Position numbers and translations under genes: made by a program. From assembly GCA_035258565.1 (NCBI GenBank), contig DATFXF010000389.1, positions 1 through 14,792 of the forward strand: 14,792 nt of DNA, given 5' to 3'. A model generated the notes under the pieces. The model was not told the DNA's origin. It ran no database searches and saw only the letters and a list, made by a program, of their open reading frames with translations. Shown in pieces: positions 8,742-14,792 of the stretch (positions within the stretch are counted from its first letter, which is position 1; every line of letters starts with the position of its first letter). Source of the DNA: DATFXF01 sp035258565. GTDB lineage: Bacteria > Acidobacteriota > Terriglobia > Acidiferrales > UBA7541.

Positions 8742-9962
8742 TTAGGGGGAGCGGAGTCGCGCTAACGCCCAGCGGGCATGCTCGGCAATCATGGCATCAT
8801 CGGAGGCAGCCAGGCGCTCGAGTAGCGCGACACTGCGCGTGTGCTGGGGCGTGCCGGGCGGGACCCCGCAGTTTCCTATAGCGATGGAGGCGTTGCGGAC
8901 TAGGCCGCGCCATTTCGCCCGCTTGATCGCGCTCGCGCGAAAGGCTTCGCGGTACTCCGCTTCGCTGAGGAAGGCCAGCCCTTCGAGTGCTGGCGTGAAC
9001 AGGGAATCATCTCGGAGAGATTCCTCCCCCGCTGGGGCGGGTTCGGGATGAGGCCGCGCTTCGAGCGGCGCAGTGTCCGAAGGGTTTTCCTTCCTGCGCT
9101 CAACCCTTCGCGGCCAGAACGCGGCAACGCCCGTTACCGGGGCCTTGCGGTTCCACGGGCAGACGTCCTGGCAGATATCGCAACCGAACACCATGCGACC
9201 CATGGGCTCGCGCAGCTCCACCGGGATGCTCCCGCGGAGTTCAATCGTTAGGTAAGAGATGCAGCGTCGCGCGTCGAGCACGTACGGCTCAACGATCGCG
9301 CCGGTGGGGCAGGCGTCAATGCACAGCCGGCATTGTCCGCAGAGATCTGGCGGGGGCGCCTCAGCTGGTCCGAGCGAGGGCTCGAGCTCGAGCGTCGTCA
9401 GAATCACGCCGAGGAAGAGCCAGGAGCCGAGCTGTTCGTTGATCAGGCAGGTATTTTTCGCGAGCCAGCCGAGGCCGGCGTGCTTCGCCGCCACGCGTTC
9501 GACGATCGGGCCGGTATCCACGTAGGCGCGCGCCTCGAACGGCTCGTGGAACTGTTCGCGCAGCGCGGTGATGAGCGCCTCGAGCTTCCTGCCGAGCACG
9601 TCGTGATAGTCGTCACCCCAGGCGTAGCGCGAGATCCAGCCGTGCGGGCCGCCCTGTCCCTGGGTGGCATCTGAGTCCGTCGGAGGGCTCTCGCTTTCCC
9701 AAGGCACGTGGGTCGAGTAAGGCAGCGATGTGTTGTAGTTGAGCGCGCAGACAATCAGGCTCCGCGCGCCCTCCAGCACGCGCCCGGGCGAGCACCGGCG
9801 CTTGTCGTGCAAATAGGCCATTTCCCCAGCGTAGCCGCGCTCGAGCCATTCGGGCAGACGCTCAAGTTCAGTGAGGCCTTCGACCGCAGCCACCCCGCAG
9901 AGGTCCAAGCCCAGCGCGAGTGCCTGTTCGACCACCCATGCCGTCGCCGCCGCAGCCTGCAT
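8742..9962 (-). CDS. queG: Epoxyqueuosine reductase QueG
   Basis: This enzyme catalyses the last step of queuosine synthesis, the cobalamin- and iron-sulfur-dependent reduction of epoxyqueuosine in the tRNA anticodon (position 34 of GUN anticodons). Numbered from the ATG at 9962 (406 residues), the N-terminal reductase region has YVDTGPIVERVAAK with the probable catalytic Asp D149. Two [4Fe-4S] clusters are encoded by C208xxC211xxC214xxxC218P together with C234 and C261xxC264xxxC268P. A HEAT-like C-terminus (about 330-406) fits RNA binding. Two low-complexity inserts are visible, near 85-105 and 282-316; the second is a Pro/Glu-rich loop following the second cluster. TTG 9980 and GTG 9977 are alternative starts, and none has a strong ribosome site. 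The gene is divergent from the one at 10056. Confidence 0.94.
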   Translation of the reverse strand: MQAAAATAWVVEQALALGLDLCGVAAVEGLTELERLPEWLERGYAGEMAYLHDKRRCSPGRVLEGARSLIVCALNYNTSLPYSTHVPWESESPPTDSDATQGQGGPHGWISRYAWGDDYHDVLGRKLEALITALREQFHEPFEARAYVDTGPIVERVAAKHAGLGWLAKNTCLINEQLGSWLFLGVILTTLELEPSLGPAEAPPPDLCGQCRLCIDACPTGAIVEPYVLDARRCISYLTIELRGSIPVELREPMGRMVFGCDICQDVCPWNRKAPVTGVAAFWPRRVERRKENPSDTAPLEARPHPEPAPAGEESLRDDSLFTPALEGLAFLSEAEYREAFRASAIKRAKWRGLVRNASIAIGNCGVPPGTPQHTRSVALLERLAASDDAMIAEHARWALARLRSP

Positions 9963-10041
9963 CGCTTGATTCTGCACCAAACGAGGACAGCCTGGCGAGT
10001 GGAGAACACTCGTTGCTCTAGTTCAAGCCCTCAAGCGCTGA

Positions 10042-10047
10042 TACAAT
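10042..10047 (+). promoter_or_regulatory. -10 element (TACAAT) directly ahead of a GTG start
   Basis: TACAAT (five of six consensus) ends eight bases before the GTG at 10056, so the transcript would start one or two bases before the start codon. There is no Shine-Dalgarno sequence between them. No good -35 is visible; TAGTTC (10019-10024) is at 17 bases but matches poorly. The arrangement is nearly identical to that at 5069-5084. Confidence 0.5.
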
Positions 10048-10055
10048 CGTCGAAA

Positions 10056-11090
10056 GTGGCAGACTGGCGACAAATCCAGGCCCGCATCCGCAAGGCTAAG
10101 GCCGGAGCCGACCCGCCCGGACAACTTGCCGCGCTTTACGAGAAGACGCGGGATGCCATGGTGGCGTTCGAGCTAGCGAAGCTGCGTGAGAAATCGGGCC
10201 AGACGGACGAAGCCGTGCGCTGGTATAGGGCGGCTGCCGAGCGATTTCGCCGCGCGCAGTGGAAGACAAAGGCTGAGGAAGCCTTGACGCGCCTCGGCGC
10301 TATCCTTCCCACTCCGGTTGCCTTGGAGACCCCGTCGCTTGGCTCTTCTTCTTCAAGCGAGGCCGTCGAGAAGACCCCCGAAGTTGTCGAGGCGGCGGTT
10401 CCTCTTGCAGGGGAAGCGATCGGTGGCGCACAGGGTGGGGCCGACCGGCCACGCCGGAGGCGCCGCGGCCGCCGTGGAGGCCGCGGGCGTCGCCGCTCTC
10501 CGCAAACTGCCGAGCCAACGCCGGTGCAGGTTTCCTCAGGGGCTCAGCGGCCGCCAGCTGCCCCGGGCGGTGAACTTCCGAGCCCAGAGCCGGCCTTGTG
10601 GCGCGGCCGTGAGGAATTCGTGGAACGCGAACGTGCGCCGGTTAGCGCGGCTGAGCCCACCGCGATAACGCAGGCTCGAGGTCGCGCTGGCGATCCCGGG
10701 CTGGCCTCTCGGCTCGCCCATCTGGAATCCCAGTTGCGCCGCTTGATCGCGAGTCCCCTCTATCGGCTCGATGAAGCTGATCAGGCGCCTGCCGGCCCGG
10801 GCGTCTTCATTCTGTCTGACGCTGACCAGACAACGTACTACTACGTTGAGAACTGCCAGACCCTGCGGATTGGCGTGTCAAACCTGCTCCGTGCGGAGCG
10901 GGATGGCAGGCGCCGGAGAGGTGATGACTCGCTCCGCTCGCGGCTGGCGGAGCATCTGGAGATCAACGAGGCGCGGGTGACCAAGTATCTCAAGGAGCAA
11001 TGCGTGGTGCGTTGGCTCGAGTTGGATGAAGGGGCCTCGCACCTGGCCCACTTCGCCATTGCCGTGCTCCGCCCGGTTCTGAACGACTGA
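10056..11090 (+). CDS. TPR-like / Arg-Gly-rich / degenerate GIY-YIG-like three-part protein
   Basis: This is a 344-residue cytoplasmic protein of unknown function. Residues about 20-85 form paired amphipathic helices resembling one or two TPR units (FELAKLREKSGQTDEAVRWY). A low-complexity middle contains a dense Arg/Gly block (131-147) typical of RNA- or DNA-binding tails. The C-terminal part (about 245-344) follows the GIY-YIG pattern: PGVFIL at 248-253, YYYVE at 261-265, then a helical stretch ending LAHFAIAVLRPVLND. GIY is GVF, YIG is YVE, and the catalytic Glu expected before HF is A331, so nuclease activity is unlikely. The GTG start at 10056 is chosen because it follows a -10 box and clears the divergent queG start. 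Upstream in-frame sequence is antisense to queG. The GIY-YIG relation is by pattern and is moderate in confidence. Confidence 0.75.
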   Translation: MADWRQIQARIRKAKAGADPPGQLAALYEKTRDAMVAFELAKLREKSGQTDEAVRWYRAAAERFRRAQWKTKAEEALTRLGAILPTPVALETPSLGSSSSSEAVEKTPEVVEAAVPLAGEAIGGAQGGADRPRRRRRGRRGGRGRRRSPQTAEPTPVQVSSGAQRPPAAPGGELPSPEPALWRGREEFVERERAPVSAAEPTAITQARGRAGDPGLASRLAHLESQLRRLIASPLYRLDEADQAPAGPGVFILSDADQTTYYYVENCQTLRIGVSNLLRAERDGRRRRGDDSLRSRLAEHLEINEARVTKYLKEQCVVRWLELDEGASHLAHFAIAVLRPVLND

Positions 11091-11390
11091 AATCCCGATC
11101 GCCCGCCCCAAGTCTTCCTTCTGTTTGGACTTATCGGTCGCGCCCGCCGGTCGGCGCCCGGACCTTGAGGTTCCCCGTTGGGTGCCGGTCGGCGCCATTC
11201 GCTCCCCGGTTTTACCCTTTCGGCGCATACGCCTAGACGATCTCCTCAGCATCGAGCAAACTAGGCTGGGATATAGAGTTAGGCAAGGTGCCGGGTAGCA
11301 CTCCTCGGGGGGGGCAGTGGCCGCAGGGTGGCACGGTCGTCAAGAACACCCGCGGCAGCAATTCCATCAAGAGAGTGAGGGAGCCAGGAT
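11091..11390 (+). other. 300-base intergenic leader of the radical SAM gene
   Basis: I see no gene here. Just past the preceding stop, CCGAT (11095-11099) plus AAGTC (11110-11114) can pair with GACTTATCGG (11128-11137), a bulged stem that may mark the 3' end of the upstream transcript. Two copies of a 13-base GC repeat follow. Weak promoter-like options are TTTACC-17-TAGACG (11211-11239) and a lone TATAGA at 11272-11277. GTGC/GCAC (11288-11301) can make a small hairpin, and a run of eight G is at 11307-11314. The ribosome site GAGGGAG is at 11377-11383. Confidence 0.4.
11146..11196 (+). repeat. Two direct copies of a 13-base repeat, each hairpin-forming
   Basis: GCCGGTCGGCGCC occurs at 11146-11158 and again at 11184-11196. 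The second copy sits in GGTGCC-GGTC-GGCGCC, a 6-bp stem with a GGTC loop. The first gives CGCC-GGTC-GGCG, a 4-bp stem with the same loop. Both lie in the leader upstream of the radical SAM gene. Confidence 0.5.
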
Positions 11391-13580
11391 ATGCCTAGGA
11401 GAGTAGGCACGAAGGTTTTGAAGATTGTGGACCTTGCCGTCTCGAAGACGGCTGGCGTGGCCTTCAACACCATTCAGTTCTTCAACAGGTATAATCCCAA
11501 TCCTTCCTTTACACCGAAGTGGTCGGATAAACCGCTGCTGAAATCATGGGAGAAGACGAAACCAACCCTTGGTTGGCCACGCAGGACCGACTCGCTCTGC
11601 CCGGGCTGCGTCAAGGAAGCGCGCGAGGCCATCTTAAGCGGCGCCAAGGACTGGCGCGACCTGCTGCATGAGAAGGTCGGCGAAATCAAGGCGCAAATTG
11701 TCGAACGCGACGGCCAAATCTGGATGATCAAGGATTGCCCGAAGCACGGCCGCTGCGAGGACCTGATGGCCATCGACTCGAGGTTCCTCGCCTGGATTGA
11801 GAAGAACTTCCCCGGACGCGACATCCCCGCGCACAACGACGAGACCCTGCACAAGCACGGCTCGAGCACGGTTCGTTACGGCCGCGGGTCCGTGCTTACG
11901 GTGGATCTCACCAACCGCTGCAACATGATGTGTGACCCCTGCTTCATGGACGCCAATCAAGTGGGCTTCGTCCATGAGTTGAGCTGGGAAGAGATCACTG
12001 AGATCCTCGACAACGCCATCAAGATCAAGCCGCGGCGGCAGATGTCGGTGCAATTCTCGGGCGGCGAGCCCACCATGCACCCCTATTTCGTGGACGCTGT
12101 CCGCTACGCCCGCAAGCTCGGCTACAACAGTGTGCAGGCGGCCACCAACGGGATCGAGTTTGCCAAGAGCAAGGAGTTCGCGAGAAAAGCCTTCGAGGCC
12201 GGGCTACGCTACGCCTACCTGCAATTCGACGGCATCGGCAATGACGCGAACAGCCACCGCCAGGTTGGCAACCTGTTCGACGTCAAGCTGCGCGCCATCG
12301 AGAACATGCACGAGGCCGGCATCGAGATCATCCTGGTGGTCACCATTGTCAATAACGTGAACAACGACCAAGTCGGCTCGATCGTCAAGTTCGCCATGCA
12401 GAACCCCAAGAAGATTGCCTTCGTGGCTTTTCAGCCGGTGTCGTTCACCGGCCGCGATGAGGACATCACGCCCGAGCGGCGGCTGCGCCAGCGCTACACC
12501 CTCTCGCACCTGGCGCGGGACGTCTCGCGACAGGTGGGGAAGGTGGAGCCCACGCGGGACTGGTTCCCGATTTCCCTGGTGAGCGTCTTTTCGGGCTTTG
12601 CGGACCTGGTGCATGGCCCGGAAGCGACGTGGGGCCAGGTGAGTTGCGGCTGCCACCCGAACTGCGGCATCGGCACCGCGCTGATGATCAACAAAGAGAC
12701 CAAGGAGTGGGCGCCGGTACCGCGCTTTCTCGATGTGCCGCAGCTGGTGGAAGACGTGAAGAAGATAACCGATGCGGCGCGCGGCAAATTCCTCTCCAAC
12801 CTGATGATGGGCCTGGCGCTGCTCAAGAATTACAAGCCCTTCGAGGCGCCGGAGAGTCTGGCCTTGATCGATGTGTGGGTCAAGTTCGACAAGTCCTGGG
12901 GCTTGACCGGCGATCCGAAGAAGAAATACGGCTCCTCGAGCCCCGATCGCACCTACGAGGACGCCCTGAAACGCCGGAGCGACCCCTGGAACTTCCTCTT
13001 CATCGCTGGCATGTGGTTCCAAGACCTGTTCAACTATGACTTCCGCCGCACCGAGATGTGCATCATCCCCTACGCGACGCAGCAGGGCGAAATCTCCTTC
13101 TGCGCTTACAACACGGGCATCGGCTGGCGGAAGATCATCGAGAACATGTACAAGAACGCGACGGTCGCGCAATGGTACCGCACCCACGGCAAGCACGAAA
13201 TCTATGCGAAGGGCAAGAAGGTCAACCTCGAGAACTACGAGCATTCGCTCGTGATTGACGCCGCTGACGCCGCGCGCGTGCGGCCCAAGGGGCACGATAT
13301 CCCCATGACCGCCGCGGAAGAGGACCGCCTGCGCCGAAGGAAGGCGCTCGAGGAGCAGGCCAAGGTGCGGGAGATCTACGAGGAGCTTGTGCTGAAGAAG
13401 CCCAAGCCAGCCGTTGTCCAGATCGGCTCGGCAGAGTCCATCCGGGCCGCCGCGCGCGGCGGGCCCGCGCCGGTCACCATCAGCAACGCCAACGGCAACG
13501 GCAACGGCCATGGCCACAGCAAGGCCTGCGGTGCGACGGAGACGGAAACACCCGAAGCCGCGCAGGTGGCCGGCGACTAG
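11391..13580 (+). CDS. Tetraether-synthase-like (Tes/Mss-like) radical SAM enzyme
   Basis: This 729-residue radical SAM protein resembles archaeal Tes, which joins the alkyl tails of two ether lipids into a membrane-spanning lipid; bacterial relatives are implicated in iso-diabolic acid and branched GDGT formation. After a hydrophobic/basic N-terminus comes a rubredoxin-like Cys set (C70PGC73, C116PKHGRC122). The radical SAM core follows, with CNMMCDPC (C177, C181, C184) and SGGEP (223-227). Beyond the core, CGCHPNC (C419, C421, C425), C557 and C571 can hold auxiliary iron-sulfur centres. Residues about 620-729 are a charged helix and a Gly/Asn/His-rich tail absent from the core family. The ATG start has GAGGGAG seven bases upstream. 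An FmdB zinc ribbon follows 41 bases after the stop. The family match is by recall of motifs; the lipid product is inference. Confidence 0.85.
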   Translation: MPRRVGTKVLKIVDLAVSKTAGVAFNTIQFFNRYNPNPSFTPKWSDKPLLKSWEKTKPTLGWPRRTDSLCPGCVKEAREAILSGAKDWRDLLHEKVGEIKAQIVERDGQIWMIKDCPKHGRCEDLMAIDSRFLAWIEKNFPGRDIPAHNDETLHKHGSSTVRYGRGSVLTVDLTNRCNMMCDPCFMDANQVGFVHELSWEEITEILDNAIKIKPRRQMSVQFSGGEPTMHPYFVDAVRYARKLGYNSVQAATNGIEFAKSKEFARKAFEAGLRYAYLQFDGIGNDANSHRQVGNLFDVKLRAIENMHEAGIEIILVVTIVNNVNNDQVGSIVKFAMQNPKKIAFVAFQPVSFTGRDEDITPERRLRQRYTLSHLARDVSRQVGKVEPTRDWFPISLVSVFSGFADLVHGPEATWGQVSCGCHPNCGIGTALMINKETKEWAPVPRFLDVPQLVEDVKKITDAARGKFLSNLMMGLALLKNYKPFEAPESLALIDVWVKFDKSWGLTGDPKKKYGSSSPDRTYEDALKRRSDPWNFLFIAGMWFQDLFNYDFRRTEMCIIPYATQQGEISFCAYNTGIGWRKIIENMYKNATVAQWYRTHGKHEIYAKGKKVNLENYEHSLVIDAADAARVRPKGHDIPMTAAEEDRLRRRKALEEQAKVREIYEELVLKKPKPAVVQIGSAESIRAAARGGPAPVTISNANGNGNGHGHSKACGATETETPEAAQVAGD

Positions 13581-13621
13581 GAAATCTCTCTCCTGGAGGG
13601 TGCGTCAAGGGGAAGTGGCGA

Positions 13622-13837
13622 ATGCCCATTTATGAGTATCTGTGCGAAGAATGCGGGACGCGCTACGAGCGCGTGGTCTTCTCCGAGAGACTGACCATTG
13701 CATGTCCGAAGTGCGCAAGTGAACGCCAGACCCTCCAGCCCTCCGTCTTCCGCACCAGCAAGTTCGCTTCCCCCGACGGTTCAAGCTCTTCCGCCGGCCG
13801 CTGCGGCTGCACGCCCAAGACCTGCGGCTGCCACTGA
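13622..13837 (+). CDS. FmdB-family zinc ribbon protein
   Basis: This 71-residue protein starts MPIYEYLCEECG, the hallmark of the FmdB/CxxC_CXXC_SSSS regulatory zinc ribbon. C8xxC11 and C28xxC31 form the Zn knuckles. The tail is Ser-rich and ends in a Cys cluster (RCGCTPKTCGCH) encoded partly by a repeated 10-mer, CTGCGGCTGC, at 13801-13810 and 13822-13831. That tail might bind additional metal. Purine-rich AAGGGGAA stands about ten bases before the ATG. The gap to the radical SAM gene is only 41 bases with no terminator, so the two are likely one transcript. The family's biochemical role is not established; a regulatory or metal-handling role for the neighbouring enzyme is a guess. Confidence 0.88.
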   Translation: MPIYEYLCEECGTRYERVVFSERLTIACPKCASERQTLQPSVFRTSKFASPDGSSSSAGRCGCTPKTCGCH

Positions 13838-14093
13838 CACGGGTTGCCCTCTCGTCTATTTGCCTTTGGTTTTCGCCGCGCACCATGCCGCCCAGGCGTC
13901 CGGCGAGCCGTTCGGCCGAACGACCCGTTCGGCGACGCTTCCGCCCCAACCGTAGAGCGGCTCTGCGCCGTGGCCGGCAAAGCTGCCTACTTTCCCGAGC
14001 CGCGGCGCCGCGCCGGGAGCCGCAAAGCATACCGGATTGACCGGAGTGAGGAACCGTGCTATCGGTCTTCGGAGGCGAAGGACGAGGTGTGCG
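13838..14093. other. Intergenic region with nested inverted repeats
   Basis: These 256 bases separate the FmdB gene from the DUF2461 gene and hold no gene I can support. CGTTCGGCCGAACG (13909-13922) is a perfect 14-bp palindrome. Its right half also pairs with the next repeat (CCGAACG-ACC-CGTTCGG, 13916-13932), so two alternative hairpins compete. Nothing identifies it as a terminator because no T tract follows. A promoter for the next gene lies at the right end. Confidence 0.4.
14037..14065 (+). promoter_or_regulatory. Candidate promoter of the DUF2461 gene
   Basis: TTGACC (14037-14042, five of six -35 bases) is followed by a 17-base spacer and TATCGG (14060-14065). The -10 matches only three of six but is preceded by TGC, giving an extended -10 (TGnTAT). 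Transcription would start near 14072, 22 bases before the ATG, leaving room for the GAGGT ribosome site at 14084-14088. Confidence 0.45.
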
Positions 14094-14792
14094 ATGCGAG
14101 GGAAGTTTGCTATTTTCAGCCCCCAGACGTTTCGTTTTTTCCGTGACCTGGGGCGCAACAACCGCAAGGCGTGGATGGACGCGAACCGCGAGCGCTATCG
14201 CGCCCACGTGGTCGAGCCGCTCCGCGCGCTGCTGGACGCCTTGGCCGATGACGTCCGGCGGCTGAACCCGGAGTTCGATGTCAGTGGCCGGACCGGCGCG
14301 AATCTGTCCCGCATCAATCGCGACATCCGCTTTGCCCGGGACAAGTCGCCCTACCGCACGCAGATGTACCTGATGTTTTCCGACCAGCGCGTGAAGGACG
14401 GCGACGACGGGCAGCTCTACGTAGGCGTATCCCCGGACATGCTCACCGCCGGCTTCCGGATCTACGGCCAGGGCCGCGAGTCGCGCTTGGCGCGCACCGC
14501 GGTTCCGCGTGCACTCGAGCATAGCGCGTGGCTCCGGCAGCAGGCACGGCGCCTGGGAAAAAAATACGAGAGCTACTGGTATTCGACTGAGAAGGGTGCA
14601 TGGACCAAGCACACTGGCTGGCCCCTGCGCCCAGAGGAATGGAAGCGGCTCAAGGGCTGGATTGTGCGGCGCCGGATGAAGCCCGAGCAAGCCACGCGCG
14701 CAGGATTCCCCGGGGGAGTGGCCCGCATTTTCCGCGAAGTCTTTCCGCTCTACCAGTTCACGTCGGCGGCCAAGTGGAAAGCGCGACCCGGG
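14094..14792 (+). CDS. DUF2461 / TIGR02453 family protein (3'-truncated by window edge)
   Basis: The frame runs from the ATG at 14094 to the last base (233 residues, no stop), so the extreme C-terminus may be missing. The ribosome site GAGGT lies five bases before the start. The N-terminal FSPQTFRFFRDLGRNNRKAW and RDIRFARDKSPYRT (76-89), followed by a glycine-rich strand region around YVGVSP and a conserved W/K-rich helix later, are the family signature. It is a cytoplasmic protein found widely in Bacteroidota, Acidobacteriota and other groups. Its biochemical role is not established, and I can infer none from the neighbours. It has its own candidate promoter and so is probably separate from the radical SAM/FmdB unit. 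Confidence 0.88.
   Translation, partial: MRGKFAIFSPQTFRFFRDLGRNNRKAWMDANRERYRAHVVEPLRALLDALADDVRRLNPEFDVSGRTGANLSRINRDIRFARDKSPYRTQMYLMFSDQRVKDGDDGQLYVGVSPDMLTAGFRIYGQGRESRLARTAVPRALEHSAWLRQQARRLGKKYESYWYSTEKGAWTKHTGWPLRPEEWKRLKGWIVRRRMKPEQATRAGFPGGVARIFREVFPLYQFTSAAKWKARPG

Noticed and set aside
9708..10055. Upstream extension of the 10056 gene in the same frame
   Set aside because: This part is antisense to the conserved start of queG, and the -10 box at 10042 would lie inside it.
11307..11314. Run of eight G
   Set aside because: It is in a noncoding leader and could be sequencing-sensitive; it is not evidence of phase variation on its own.
12204..13517. 437-codon minus-strand frame opposite the radical SAM gene
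   Set aside because: It mirrors the codon structure of a clearly conserved gene and shows low-complexity Val/Ala/Asp-rich sequence with no motif.
13856..14167. 103-codon minus-strand frame ending in a protein-like WAAWCAAKTKGK
   Set aside because: The end looks plausible for a real gene, but its start overlaps the DUF2461 coding start, there is no ribosome site and no domain. I kept it only as a note; conservation of the last 45 codons would reopen it.
13605..14690. 361-codon minus-strand frame across FmdB and DUF2461
   Set aside because: It covers two conserved plus-strand genes and the intergenic region and has Arg/Ser-rich composition typical of a shadow frame.

Overview
The window is GC-rich, gene-dense bacterial chromosome with long protein-coding genes and no sign of phage, IS elements or CRISPR. 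The gene content (a DUF5117/DUF4953-type secreted zinc metalloprotease, a stand-alone PuuD-like membrane domain, an FmdB zinc ribbon with a Cys-rich tail, and a tetraether-synthase-like radical SAM enzyme) suggests an Acidobacteriota genome or MAG. That assignment rests on family memory, not on a search.

Layout. (1) 2-1993 (+): Lon protease, cut by the left edge. It faces a convergent metalloprotease gene, and a bidirectional terminator at 2015-2047 separates them. (2) 2070-4823 (-): secreted metzincin-like zinc peptidase. (3) 5082-6886 (+): a two-gene unit made of an unrecognised helical protein and a membrane-anchored GT2/GT21-like glycosyltransferase. (4) 6903-9962 (-): a PuuD-like seven-helix membrane protein, a Mn-type superoxide dismutase and epoxyqueuosine reductase QueG, all leftward. 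The SOD and PuuD-like genes appear to have their own promoters. (5) 10056-11090 (+): a three-part protein with a TPR-like start, an Arg/Gly-rich middle and a degenerate GIY-YIG-like end. (6) 11391-13837 (+): a Tes/Mss-like radical SAM enzyme followed 41 bases later by an FmdB-family zinc ribbon. (7) 14094-14792 (+): a DUF2461/TIGR02453 protein cut by the right edge.

Most interesting points. The radical SAM protein carries an N-terminal rubredoxin-like Cys set, a CX3CX2C radical SAM motif and later Cys groups that fit auxiliary clusters. This is the architecture known for archaeal tetraether synthase, which makes it a candidate enzyme for membrane-spanning lipids. The SOD gene has an almost ideal sigma-70 promoter whose 17-base spacer is wholly filled by a perfect 18-bp palindrome. 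Its leader then holds a hairpin, a possible 50-codon upstream ORF and two in-frame GTG starts, each with its own AGGAGG. Two other genes (5082 and 10056) begin 7-8 bases after a good -10 hexamer and may be leaderless.

Apart from the radical SAM/FmdB pair and the 5082/5684 pair, the genes look like independent housekeeping or envelope units rather than one dedicated system.
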